DNA of 24,097 nt from UBA3263 sp964528425 (GCA_964528425.1 CAZGTD010000028.1:1-24097), one strand, 5' to 3'. Positions 1 to 8,220 are shown, numbered from the stretch's first letter. Numbers and translations are program-made. The notes: generated by a model not told the origin, from the sequence alone.

Positions 1-31
1 CAGTTAAATCCTTGTTTGAGAGTTTAAAAAT

Positions 32-69
32 AACCGGAGGCTACGTCAATTCCGGCGCGGCCTCCAGTT
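32..69 (-). terminator. Intrinsic terminator after the small exported-protein gene
   Basis: Bases 32-41 and 60-69 are inverted repeats forming a 10-bp stem, with one U-G wobble in minus-strand RNA. The loop is 18 nt, and the minus-strand RNA continues into UAUUUUU. It lies just past the stop codon at 92, so it probably ends the two-gene paralogue transcript. The long loop makes it weaker than a textbook terminator. Confidence 0.6.
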
Positions 70-91
70 TGATATTGAAATATTGGTAGAA

Positions 92-532
92 CTAATTTTT
101 ATTGATAAAAACAACTTTTCCTGTTTCGTATTCTGGAGTGGAGATAAAGGCATCAACCTCCTTGTCGGTCATTGTCCGGAAATTTTTGTAAGTTGCAGGA
201 TAACCGGAAACTGAAAGTTTACCACCGCCTAAAAAGCGCTTTGTGTATATAAACTGCGGGTCAACCAACACGTCAGCGCCCACTTGCCGGCAAAGTTCAA
301 CTATAAGGTTGGCTTTACGAAGCTCTAAAGAGGTCGGCGATAAAATTTTTGGACCCCAGGAGGTGGACAGGAAAACGCGTTTATCAGAAATATTAAGTTC
401 TGCTGATGAAACTGCCGTAATTGTCGTTTCGATATTTACGGTATTGGAATGCTCATGTGCCTGTTTTCGACCATATGCGGCAGGGCAGGTCATAAATATG
501 AGCGTAAGCAACAATATCCAATTAAATCGCAT
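92..532 (-). CDS. Small exported protein of unknown function, paralogue of its neighbour
   Basis: A 146-aa protein with an N-terminal signal peptide: hydrophobic residues 4-20 ending around AAYG. There is no cysteine lipobox, so it is probably periplasmic or secreted. No catalytic motif is visible. The C-terminal half carries 'GADVLVDPQF' followed by 'GYPATYKNFR'. The adjacent upstream gene has 'NADVIVAPEF' and 'GRPASYKNFR' in the same order, so the two are tandem paralogues. This copy has about 20 extra residues after YKNFR. The gap to the upstream gene is only 27 nt and a terminator follows, so they are probably cotranscribed. From memory, small Bacteroidetes lipoproteins of unknown function often carry a similar 'GYPAxYKNF' motif. 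I cannot assign a function. Confidence 0.75.
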   Translation of the reverse strand: MRFNWILLLTLIFMTCPAAYGRKQAHEHSNTVNIETTITAVSSAELNISDKRVFLSTSWGPKILSPTSLELRKANLIVELCRQVGADVLVDPQFIYTKRFLGGGKLSVSGYPATYKNFRTMTDKEVDAFISTPEYETGKVVFINKN

Positions 533-559
533 TACAATTCAGCAGTGGAAATTATACTA

Positions 560-916
560 TTAGTTAGCGCCGCGGAAGTTCTTGTAAGACGCAGGACGAC
601 CGATAACTTCAACGTAGTTGAGGTCGATGTCAACAAAGAATTCAGGGGCTACGATAACATCGGCATTACCATTAGTTTTAAGGAAAGCGGTTATGGCGGC
701 GTCTTTGCAGTTATTAACTCCACCGTTACGGTCAGCTTTGGTGGTAGTATAGCGCAATGAAGTGCGTTCGCCAACGTTAAGGTCGGCAATGTTGGTTGAA
801 GTAACTACCGTAGGAACCGTAACTCCGGTTGCGGTGTACATGGTTGCCTTGTTGGAACCGCATGAGCACAAGAGCATGGCGCAAGCCGCGCTTGCCAAAA
901 GAAGTGATTTTTTCAT
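560..916 (-). CDS. Small lipoprotein of unknown function with YKNFR motif
   Basis: I start this at the ATG at 914-916, giving 118 aa. The open frame extends 16 codons further upstream, but that part would cover the promoter -7 box, and MKKSLLL is an obvious signal-peptide start. The signal peptide ends in a lipobox, 'LLCSC' followed by GSN, which predicts lipidation and membrane anchoring. The mature part is short. It contains 'NADVIVAPEF' and ends with 'GRPASYKNFRGAN', shared with the downstream paralogue. It is the first gene of a probable two-gene transcript. Function is unknown. The exported, lipidated nature is well supported by sequence. Confidence 0.8.
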   Translation of the reverse strand: MKKSLLLASAACAMLLCSCGSNKATMYTATGVTVPTVVTSTNIADLNVGERTSLRYTTTKADRNGGVNNCKDAAITAFLKTNGNADVIVAPEFFVDIDLNYVEVIGRPASYKNFRGAN

Positions 917-961
917 AAATTTGAAATGTAAAATTGATTGTGTGAATGTAGATTTTCGCTG

Positions 962-969
962 CAAATTTA
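962..969 (-). promoter_or_regulatory. Bacteroidetes -7 box for the lipoprotein pair
   Basis: The minus strand reads TAAATTTG, matching the TAnnTTTG consensus of the primary Bacteroidetes sigma factor, about 45 nt before the ATG. At the expected 19-nt spacing there is no TTG; that position falls in a run of eight G on the minus strand (989-996). The promoter is therefore one-sided and may rely on other contacts. Confidence 0.6.
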
Positions 970-1093
970 CGAAAAAAGGTTAATATTACCCCCCCCGAAC
1001 GTTAAAAAACGTTAATTACACAGATTCTGTTACCTTATTTGCTCATTTCCAAAAAGTTGAGTGGATTGAGTGACCGATTTTTCATAAAAAAAT

Positions 1094-1129
1094 AAGACTC
1101 GGTTACTGTTGTTTCAGTAGCCGAGTCTT
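1094..1129 (-). terminator. Strong intrinsic terminator after the GH36-like gene, possibly bidirectional
   Basis: Bases 1094-1108 and 1115-1129 form a 15-bp inverted repeat around a 6-nt loop. On the minus strand the stem is followed by AUUUUUUU. The pair 1103/1120 is an A-C mismatch in minus-strand RNA but a U-G pair in plus-strand RNA, and a short T run also follows on the plus side. It sits 20 bp after the glycosidase stop and most likely ends that transcript. Confidence 0.8.
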
Positions 1130-1148
1130 TTGTGTCTGTTTATTGTAA

Positions 1149-4100
1149 TCAGAGCCGGATGAGGTGGCCGTTTTGAATGTAGAGGCCGGGGGTGGGATTG
1201 GCGGCTGCGCGGCGACCCTGAAGGTCGTATATGATTCCGTCGTGCATGGGTTGCTGCAGAATGCGAATTTCCTGGATTTCGCTTTGACCGGGATCTACCG
1301 GCCAGGGCGTTTCAGCCTCAATGCCGTCATAGCAGAAAAGGCTCGAGGCGGGGAGCTTAAAGGTAAGGGGCTTGTCAATGTCAATCGGTTTGTCGAGCTC
1401 AATGCCTTCAACGGGAGCTTGAACAGCAAACGAATGCTTCAGGCGGATGGTTCCGGTAATATGGTCGGGAATTTCGAGCATTTCGCGGAGCGTGGCAACG
1501 TAGGTTTTAGCGCTGTTTGCGCCATTGCGCAGAGCCAGGGTTGACTTCGTGCCGTTCCAGCTTGCCCAGCCGTAGACCTGTTCTTCGGAGCCGGTCCAAG
1601 GATCACCGCCTACCCAGTGGATGTCGGCGAGAACGTCGGCATTCTTTTCCTGCCATTTAATGCATTCTGCCATATCTTCCCAGAGTTTGCCTTGCTTACC
1701 TTCGCCGACAATGCTGTTCATCAGCGGATAGTCGCAATAGAGCTCAACCATCGATGCGCCCGACACGAATGCGCAACGCATTTCGCGGAGAACCGCATTA
1801 TAGTCCTGCGAATATTTGCAGCCGTTATCGTGAGTGGTAAGAATCAGGCCGTGGCTCATTACCGAGTTGATGGGGCAGAGGGGAGAACCGACAACGTAGT
1901 TCTGGTGAATAAGATTGTCGCGGTAGGTAATCCAGCGTTCGCGGTTTATGGGGTTATTACCCATTTCGCCAAAGTCCTTTTCCTGGCGCCAGGTAGCATC
2001 GGCCACGCTATACCAGAAGGGCGAAGCCCAGGTGCCTACGGTAGTGTTGAGGAAGATGTCGGGCTTGATTTCGCGAACGCGCTGCTCGATATCGATAATG
2101 CCTTCGGCGCCTTCTTCATTTCCGGGCTTAGGTCCGTAGGCTGCAAAGAGGTTGCTGATGCCGTCGAACTTGAAGTAGCGGTGGTCGTAGCTGGTAACGA
2201 AGTGGGTGCATGCGTCGAGGAATACTTTGTAATATTCCGGGTTGCTGAGCTGCATGCCGCCTTTGCCGTTCCAGTAGGCTCGACGTCCGTTGCCACTTGT
2301 GCCATAGCCGCCTACGGGGCCGAGCCAGATGCCCTGACCTGCGTTCATAGAGGTTGCAACTTTGTCAATTTCAGTCAATCCGTTGGGGAAATTATAGTTG
2401 AAGGTCCAGGTGCCCCATTCGTCCCAGCCGTCGTCCCAAACGAAGGCCTTGATGTTGGCGTTGTAGGCTTCGTAGAGGTTCTTTTTCCATTGACCGATAA
2501 CGTCAATGCACTGAGCTTCGGTGAAGTGTGATGCATAAGTGGGGTCGTCCTTGCGGTTGATGTTGAGTTCAAACCAAGAGTTGTAGATGGGGAAGGGACG
2601 CCATGCAACTGCGCGTTCGCGGTCAATATAGCAAGCTACAGAGCGGCGCTGCTGGTCTGCTCCAACGAGGCCTACAACTGTACCTACCTTCCAGGTTTTG
2701 CCGGCGGCGAGAGTGGTTTTGCGCTCCCATATGCCCAGAATTTCCTGTGAATCTGTCGGGGGAATGTAGATAACGTATTCTTTGGTGAAGGTGAGGTTGA
2801 TATTACCGTTGGTGTTGAGTGCATTGTCGGCGTTGTGGGAGTAATAACGGAGTTTATATACGCCGGCCTGGGGAACTTCGAGAGTGTAAACGTTTGCCGA
2901 TTTGTTGGTTCCGCTATAGCCTACATGGTAATCGCTGGCAACAGTGTGGTCAGCATTGTCGAGAAGTTCAATGGCGCAAATGTCGAGGCGGTGGTTGCCG
3001 GAAGTGTAGAGGAATTCGGCGGTGAGGGTGCCGGAGTCGGCAAACGACATCTTGAAGTCCATGTGGCGAACATCGCCGATTTTAACACCGAGCTCTTCAA
3101 TGCGTTTTTCAACGTTTTCAGCGCCGGTTTTGGTCCATGAAGTGCCGGTCCATTTATGAACTAAGGTGTCGTCGACATCCATAAAGTCCCGGCGCTTGAA
3201 TGTCAGGTTGATATCGCCGTTTGTAATCATGGCATTATCGGCGTTGTGGCTGTAGTAGCGGAGTTTGTAGTTCCCGGCGGCAGGAACGTCGATAGTGTAT
3301 AGGTTAAGCGAATGCTGATTACCGCTGTAGCCTTTGTGGTAGTCGGCGGCAACAACGTTGTTGTCGTTGTCCAGGAGTTCGATTGCGCAAATATCGATGC
3401 GGTGGTTCCCGGAAGTGTAGGCAAACTCAACGTTCAGGGTTCCGAGGTCGGTGAATTCAATCAGGCGTTCCATGTGGCGCACGTCGGCATTTACAACCTT
3501 GAGGTCGAGAATACCTTGACTAAGGTTTTCGGCGCCTGTTTTGGTCCAGGAATCACCGGTCCATGTGTCGGTTTCGCTGTCGTCGATGTTCATGGTATTA
3601 CTGCCGGTGGCCGACAGTACGCGGCGGATTTTCTTGGCGTTGGGGTCTTGGCCAACTATTATTGTTGGAATGAAGACTTTGTTGTTGTAAGAAATTGTGC
3701 CGTTAGAGGTAACGGTTTCTGAAGCTGTTTCAACAAAGTAGCGAACAATGTAGCTGCCCGGCTTGGTCAGGTTCAGATTGTAAACATTATTGCGGTTCGC
3801 ATTGCCGCTGAAGCCGGTGTGATAGTCAGAGGCAACAACTTCGCCGGTTTGAGGGTCGAAGAAGTCAACACCTATAAGGTCGAGCCTGTGGGAGCCGGAA
3901 GTGTACTGGAAAGTAATTATTTGCTCGCCGGCATTGCGGAATGTCAGTGCTCCGCGGGCTGCAACAACGTTGTCGGCCGTTATGGGGAGATTGTTGGCCA
4001 AGGTTTTCATGGCCAGAATTTCGGCGGGCACTTCAGAGCTGGAAATTTCCGTGAATGATTCGGGAGTCCAGCCGTAGGGGTCGAAAGCTTCCAGGTCGGT

Positions 4101-4748
4101 GTTTGACGAGGTAACCTGGTTGAACGCCATCGGGGTTTCTGCGCCAGCGAATATATTGTTGGATGCAATCATGGCGCCGCGGGTATTGCCGACAACCATA
4201 GCTGCAGTGTGGCCTTCAACGTGGTCAACAATGTAGTTCAGCGGAGTTATGGAGTTCATGGCAACGTCGCCGTCGGTGGGCGTAAGTTCAAGTTCGGTGC
4301 GCAGATAGTGCGAACCGTCGCGCAGAATGGCGCGCCATTCCACGTCAAGACCCGAGCCGGTGAACCGGGCAACGATAGCGTGGCCGCCGAAGCGCTCCGA
4401 GCCTTTGGGCGAAGCGGGGTTGGCGGTCAGGGTTTCGGTGGCGACGGATTCGAGAGTCATATCCGAAGCGAGAATCTCGGTATGGTTGCCGAGAACGATT
4501 TTGAAAAGTTCGGTTCCGGGGTGCAGGTTCATGGCCTCACAGCCATTGAACCTGAGGGTGGTGCCGTCGCTGATGAATGAGGCCGATAGCAGGTCGTTGC
4601 TGAGAGTATAAATGCCGTCACTTTCGCTAATGGCGGCTATGCCGGGCTGTGTCTCTCCCGGAAATATTACTGTTTGGGCCGAAGCGGTGATGACACCGGC
4701 TCCGAGAGCGATGGCCAGCAAACAGTGACGCCAGTTAAAAAGGTTCAT
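1149..4748 (-). CDS. Secreted GH36/clan-D-like glycosidase with inserted tandem repeats
   Basis: A 1199-aa secreted protein with a signal peptide at residues 1-24 (cleavage near ASA-QT). Residues 25-240 look like the N-terminal beta-sandwich common in alpha-galactosidase-type enzymes. Residues 264-655 hold three related repeats (264-355, 395-520, 530-655), each with 'YTSG-HR-D' and 'DYH-G-SG'. Residues 670-1140 form the catalytic part: 'YNSWFEL' near 722, 'FVWDDGWDEWG' at 769-779, and 'YFKFDG' at 858-863. D862 is the candidate nucleophile by analogy with the KxD motif of GH27/GH36. The last 29 residues carry the 'YDLQGRR...GLYIQNG' tail shared with other secreted proteins here. Relatives are often labelled alpha-galactosidase or, misleadingly, 'enterotoxin'. 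Substrate is unknown; alpha-linked galactose or GalNAc on host glycans is only a guess. It has its own promoter and terminator. Confidence 0.75.
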   Translation of the reverse strand: MNLFNWRHCLLAIALGAGVITASAQTVIFPGETQPGIAAISESDGIYTLSNDLLSASFISDGTTLRFNGCEAMNLHPGTELFKIVLGNHTEILASDMTLESVATETLTANPASPKGSERFGGHAIVARFTGSGLDVEWRAILRDGSHYLRTELELTPTDGDVAMNSITPLNYIVDHVEGHTAAMVVGNTRGAMIASNNIFAGAETPMAFNQVTSSNTDLEAFDPYGWTPESFTEISSSEVPAEILAMKTLANNLPITADNVVAARGALTFRNAGEQIITFQYTSGSHRLDLIGVDFFDPQTGEVVASDYHTGFSGNANRNNVYNLNLTKPGSYIVRYFVETASETVTSNGTISYNNKVFIPTIIVGQDPNAKKIRRVLSATGSNTMNIDDSETDTWTGDSWTKTGAENLSQGILDLKVVNADVRHMERLIEFTDLGTLNVEFAYTSGNHRIDICAIELLDNDNNVVAADYHKGYSGNQHSLNLYTIDVPAAGNYKLRYYSHNADNAMITNGDINLTFKRRDFMDVDDTLVHKWTGTSWTKTGAENVEKRIEELGVKIGDVRHMDFKMSFADSGTLTAEFLYTSGNHRLDICAIELLDNADHTVASDYHVGYSGTNKSANVYTLEVPQAGVYKLRYYSHNADNALNTNGNINLTFTKEYVIYIPPTDSQEILGIWERKTTLAAGKTWKVGTVVGLVGADQQRRSVACYIDRERAVAWRPFPIYNSWFELNINRKDDPTYASHFTEAQCIDVIGQWKKNLYEAYNANIKAFVWDDGWDEWGTWTFNYNFPNGLTEIDKVATSMNAGQGIWLGPVGGYGTSGNGRRAYWNGKGGMQLSNPEYYKVFLDACTHFVTSYDHRYFKFDGISNLFAAYGPKPGNEEGAEGIIDIEQRVREIKPDIFLNTTVGTWASPFWYSVADATWRQEKDFGEMGNNPINRERWITYRDNLIHQNYVVGSPLCPINSVMSHGLILTTHDNGCKYSQDYNAVLREMRCAFVSGASMVELYCDYPLMNSIVGEGKQGKLWEDMAECIKWQEKNADVLADIHWVGGDPWTGSEEQVYGWASWNGTKSTLALRNGANSAKTYVATLREMLEIPDHITGTIRLKHSFAVQAPVEGIELDKPIDIDKPLTFKLPASSLFCYDGIEAETPWPVDPGQSEIQEIRILQQPMHDGIIYDLQGRRAAANPTPGLYIQNGHLIRL

Positions 4749-4776
4749 GATAGTGATTCTATTGGTTTTATTTGTG

Positions 4777-4807
4777 CAAATTTATAAAATTCTGGGTATT
4801 ATGCAAA
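4777..4807 (-). promoter_or_regulatory. Promoter of the GH36-like gene
   Basis: On the minus strand TTTG (4804-4807) is followed after exactly 19 nt by TAAATTTG (4777-4784), an exact fit to the Bacteroidetes promoter consensus. The start site would be near 4770, about 22 nt before the ATG. It lies directly behind the stop of the upstream gene, so the glycosidase can be transcribed on its own. Confidence 0.8.
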
Positions 4808-4819
4808 ATGAACTGTGAG

Positions 4820-7800
4820 TTACTTAAAAATCAGCTTCTTGCCGTTTATGATGTTGATTCCTTTTACGGGTGCCATAAGCTTGCGGCCCTGCAGGTCGTA
4901 GATGGTGGTCAGGTTCAGGTCTGACACTACGATTTCGGCAATAGAGGTGGTTTGAGCCGGGTCGTTGATCGGCAGAACATCCTGGGCATTGTGGGTTGCG
5001 CTCAGGTTCTCGGCGGGAATGAAGACATAGTTGCCGGCAACAGTTTTATCGCCGGTTTTCACGAATGCAGGTTCGCCGTTATGAGTGCCGAGAACGTAGT
5101 CATTTTCGCCGGCGGTCATCTGGCGCATGGAGCCGCTGAGAACGTTGGCCCGGTCGTCGGTTTCGTCATTGGCCAGACGCTTGGCTTTCAGTTGGCCGTT
5201 ATAGTCAATCGCAAGGGTTACGCGGTTGCGCTCTTCATTGCGTATCATAAAGGCGGTGCGTGCCGGAACCGAAGTTACCTCCTTGTAGCTGACTACGGGC
5301 ACGGTATTGTCTGCCGAGTCATGACCCTGATAGATAAAGTAGAGTTTGGTGCCGTCGTTGGTTGTAGTCACCGGGAAGTCAAAGAAGCCGAACCCAACGT
5401 TTTCGTTAAGATGCTGATGGGCGAGTTCAACGTCGATATGCGATGCCGGATAAACGTAGAACCAGGAGCCTGCGGCAGATGCTGCCGAGTAGCTGGAAAT
5501 CTGAGTTCCGGTTGTGGCGTTGCCATTGGTGCCCTGGTGGAAGAACTGGTTGTCGGAAACATTGGTGGAGTTACCGATGCCGAAAACTGCGCTCGGGGCG
5601 CTTGACGAAGTGGGGGCTGCCAGTACGAATTGACCGGCGTTGTCGATATTGTCGGTCTGGGAGAACGACGAACTGTTGTAACTGCCAAGATATTTACCCT
5701 GGGTTTCTATATAGTATTTACCTTCGGCATCAGCAACCGGCTCAAATTTAAATAGGGTATGGTAGTTGGTCTTGAGCTGGTCGTCGCTCATCGGCATGCC
5801 ATAAATCTGGTTATTGGTCGCGGATGAGTAGATATAGTTCGTGGGGTTCTTTCCGCTGTTGGGCCACCAGTAGTTGAGAATGCGATACCAATGGTTGGGT
5901 TCGAGCTTGACCTGGGTAACGTTAAGCGTATAATCGGCAACGAAGGTGCGCAGAGCGTCAACGGCATCGAGATCGTAGGGGTTGGCAGTTGCATTGGCAA
6001 TGATTTCCTCACCTGCGGTGAGGTCAAAGCCGTTTGCAACGTAGTAGGCTCCTACGGGCTGATATTCATCTTCGGAATAGTCGGTCGAGAAGTCGGCAAC
6101 TGTTTCGAGCAGCGGAGCCGCCGGTGCGATAAAGCGGCAGGCTGAAGCATCGCCGGCACTTGTGCTTACGCCAAGAGATGAACCGTTGGCGTCGGTGTGG
6201 TTTATAAATTTGTCGGCGCTTTTGAAGGCACAATATTTATAGTAGTCGCGGTTGCCGGCATAGTGGGCGCTCCAGCGGTCGTCAGCCTCGGCAATAGTAA
6301 TTGCGTCGCCGTTGACTGTCAGGCATTTGTCGGTACCGGCTGCCTTGTTGAAGATTTTAAAGCCGCTGAAGGGGTCACCGACAAAAGCCCAGTATTGATT
6401 TTCGGCAAAGCCTTGCTTATAAATATCTTCGGGCTCCGGTTGGAGGGCGAAGGCGTCATTTTCAGCATCGTAGGTCCAGGTCAGGTTGTGTTTGGCTTCT
6501 GTGGCGCCTGCTTGGCCTGACATGAAGCTGTAGTTTTGCTGAACAACCTGCCAGACCGGGTTGTCGATGCTTTCCGAGGCAACGAAGGGGAGGCCCACGA
6601 AGCGGCGGAGGATAACGTTTACGTCCCGGTCGGATTCTTCAGGCGCAACGGCTACTACGTCCACATCGAAGAAGTCGGGGGTCTGAATGGCAAAGGGTAT
6701 GTTGGCAAAGCCGCTGACGCCGGTTTTGGTGCCGACGGTTGTACCTTCATATATCAGGTTAACGTTGAAGGTAACGGGCTGCTCGATAGTAATCAGGAAG
6801 TCAACAACTATGCCGCCTTCAGATATTTGGTCTGACGGAGTTGCCGACGAGTTCTGATTATCCACCAGATAGCGTGCGCGATAGGTTTTGTGTTCTTTAT
6901 CGGCATCCACATTGATTGCAACATTGATTGCCGAGTTGAGGCTTACGGTAGATTCGGTTGCATAAACCTTGTCGGCATCGTCGAAGCCGTTATTGTCCCA
7001 GTCGATATAAAGCGATTGGTAGAGGCCGTTGCCTGCGGCAGTAGGCTGAATCTGGAAATTCATGCCGTTGCCGGTGCTGACGTTAATCAGATTCGTAATG
7101 TCGAAATATGTTTTGTCCCAGTCGAGCCAATTCAAGCGGGGAATATAGGGGTTCTCTTTGGTTTGCAGCACGGGCGAATAGCGGAAAGCATCGGTGTTGA
7201 CATCGGCATAGTTGCCTTCGGGATCGTCGAATGAGAATGTAAGGGAAACCGTTTTTTTATCGGTGGTGCGGGTCGGGTTTTCGCTAAGACCGTACAGTCC
7301 CTCGAAATTTGAGGCCGCAACGGTTTTGGCAGTATTGAACAGGTTGAACTCCGACAGGCAGGCATATTGGTCGGCTGTACCTTTACCGGCATCTTCATTG
7401 CCGGTGGCATTCGGGTTGATGGTGTGGGTTATCACAACGAGAATAAACCGTCCGGTCTGAGGTTGGTCAAATTGGAAAAGCTGGGCCTCCTGAGTGTAGG
7501 CCGAAAGGTCAATATGCAGGGTAGGGGTAGTGTGGGTGAAGCAGTAGTCGTAGAGAGTGGCATCGTCGGCGCTCATGTTTGCTTTGCCGCCGATAAGGCC
7601 GATAAATTCATCGGTAACATAAATGTCGGCGCTTTTTACAGCTCCGTTAAAGCTTTGTTGGTTGGGGTTGGTTTTCTGTATTACGCGTTGCTGAATCGAC
7701 AGCATATCAAACGGAACCTGCGACGCGCCGATGCCGCGGTCAATCATGAACCAGTGGGTATGGTCGTCTGTGGCACCGTTACATCCACCTTTATTCTGAT

Positions 7801-8047
7801 CGGGGTTAGAATGCCAGAACGAAAGGGGATTACGGTCAATCAGGTCGGTGATATTACCTGTTTGGATTTTTACACCTGTGGCTATCTCATAACTCTCGGT
7901 GCTTTCGGAGTCGGTGCCCGAAATGATAGTCCAGGGAACTCGACGTTCAACCGGCACGGGATATTGGCCGTCGGGGAGTGTGACTTCTGCTTTTATCGGA
8001 GCCGATAAAGCCAGAAGGAGAGATGGTAAAAGTAAAGTCTTTTTCAT
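4820..8047 (-). CDS. Large secreted multidomain protein: discoidin-like, GEVED-like and lectin-like segments
   Basis: A 1075-aa protein with a signal peptide (residues 1-20, cleavage near IKA-EV). Residues 35-240 resemble an F5/8 type C (discoidin) fold: 'DLIDRNPLSFWHS', 'FMIDRG', and a late 'GRFILVVI' strand. Residues 325-420 resemble a GEVED domain, with 'YIDWDNNGFDD' and 'YRARYLVDN' followed by an acidic strand. Residues 545-640 and 719-866 look like beta-trefoil-type modules; the second has 'YRIL', 'LFKFEP' and 'GKYYI', resembling the modules in the hexosaminidase of this window. The C-terminus 'IYDLQGRKLMAPVKGINI' onward is a Bacteroidetes sorting-like tail. No catalytic motif is visible, so a glycan-binding or adhesin-like role is an inference. 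The gene is preceded by its own promoter and a structured 200-nt leader. Confidence 0.7.
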   Translation of the reverse strand: MKKTLLLPSLLLALSAPIKAEVTLPDGQYPVPVERRVPWTIISGTDSESTESYEIATGVKIQTGNITDLIDRNPLSFWHSNPDQNKGGCNGATDDHTHWFMIDRGIGASQVPFDMLSIQQRVIQKTNPNQQSFNGAVKSADIYVTDEFIGLIGGKANMSADDATLYDYCFTHTTPTLHIDLSAYTQEAQLFQFDQPQTGRFILVVITHTINPNATGNEDAGKGTADQYACLSEFNLFNTAKTVAASNFEGLYGLSENPTRTTDKKTVSLTFSFDDPEGNYADVNTDAFRYSPVLQTKENPYIPRLNWLDWDKTYFDITNLINVSTGNGMNFQIQPTAAGNGLYQSLYIDWDNNGFDDADKVYATESTVSLNSAINVAINVDADKEHKTYRARYLVDNQNSSATPSDQISEGGIVVDFLITIEQPVTFNVNLIYEGTTVGTKTGVSGFANIPFAIQTPDFFDVDVVAVAPEESDRDVNVILRRFVGLPFVASESIDNPVWQVVQQNYSFMSGQAGATEAKHNLTWTYDAENDAFALQPEPEDIYKQGFAENQYWAFVGDPFSGFKIFNKAAGTDKCLTVNGDAITIAEADDRWSAHYAGNRDYYKYCAFKSADKFINHTDANGSSLGVSTSAGDASACRFIAPAAPLLETVADFSTDYSEDEYQPVGAYYVANGFDLTAGEEIIANATANPYDLDAVDALRTFVADYTLNVTQVKLEPNHWYRILNYWWPNSGKNPTNYIYSSATNNQIYGMPMSDDQLKTNYHTLFKFEPVADAEGKYYIETQGKYLGSYNSSSFSQTDNIDNAGQFVLAAPTSSSAPSAVFGIGNSTNVSDNQFFHQGTNGNATTGTQISSYSAASAAGSWFYVYPASHIDVELAHQHLNENVGFGFFDFPVTTTNDGTKLYFIYQGHDSADNTVPVVSYKEVTSVPARTAFMIRNEERNRVTLAIDYNGQLKAKRLANDETDDRANVLSGSMRQMTAGENDYVLGTHNGEPAFVKTGDKTVAGNYVFIPAENLSATHNAQDVLPINDPAQTTSIAEIVVSDLNLTTIYDLQGRKLMAPVKGINIINGKKLIFK

Positions 8048-8098
8048 GTTTTTATTGGTTTATTGTAAAATTATCTAAGGTTTATGCCAACAATAAGC

Positions 8099-8138
8099 AA
8101 CGACTCACCAACCCCGATTCCGGGGCCGATGAGCCGTT
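8099..8138 (-). other. 18-bp hairpin in the leader of the 1075-aa protein gene
   Basis: In minus-strand RNA, bases 8138-8121 pair with 8116-8099 to give 18 consecutive pairs around a GAAU loop. Four of these are G-U wobbles. The same positions would be A-C mismatches in plus-strand RNA, so the structure belongs to the minus transcript. It is followed by UUGCUUAUUGUUGG rather than a clean U tract. It could be a poor terminator for sufS read-through, an mRNA-stabilising hairpin, or part of a cis-regulatory leader. Confidence 0.6.
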
Positions 8139-8182
8139 AAGAATAATTTATACCTGCTGCCGGGGGCCGCGAAACGGCCTCC

Positions 8183-8220
8183 TTTACCCTCACAAATGGG
8201 GGGGGGTAAAATGCAGGGTA
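8183..8220 (-). promoter_or_regulatory. Leader segment with mutually exclusive pairings and a nine-G tract
   Basis: In minus-strand RNA the AGGGUAAA segment (8190-8183) can pair with UUUACCC (8210-8204), or its AGGGUA part can pair with UACCCU (8220-8215). The two pairings cannot form together. The intervening sequence contains nine consecutive C in the RNA (8198-8206, G on the plus strand). A further short hairpin lies at 8162-8182. I recognise no known riboswitch. The regulatory reading is inference from base pairing only. Confidence 0.35.

Noticed and set aside
917..964. Upstream start of the small lipoprotein (16 more codons)
   Set aside because: It would place the start over the -7 box and put non-hydrophobic sequence before the lipoprotein signal peptide.
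1617..2531. Long open frame of about 300 codons on the plus strand inside the GH36-like gene
   Set aside because: It is antisense to a well-supported coding region, has no recognisable domain and no promoter, and its composition mirrors the codon use of the real gene.
2784..3566. Tandem repeats in the DNA as a possible mobile or CRISPR-like array
   Set aside because: The repeat unit is about 400 bp, in frame, and encodes protein domains; there are no short regular repeats with unique spacers.
1149..8047. A polysaccharide utilisation locus with SusC/SusD
   Set aside because: No TonB-dependent receptor, SusD-like lipoprotein or sugar-sensing regulator is present in the window; the secreted genes have separate promoters.
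8099..8138. The 18-bp hairpin as a standard sufS terminator
   Set aside because: No continuous U tract follows, and it lies about 160 nt past the sufS stop and downstream of a separate consensus promoter. Termination is possible but not the best-supported reading.
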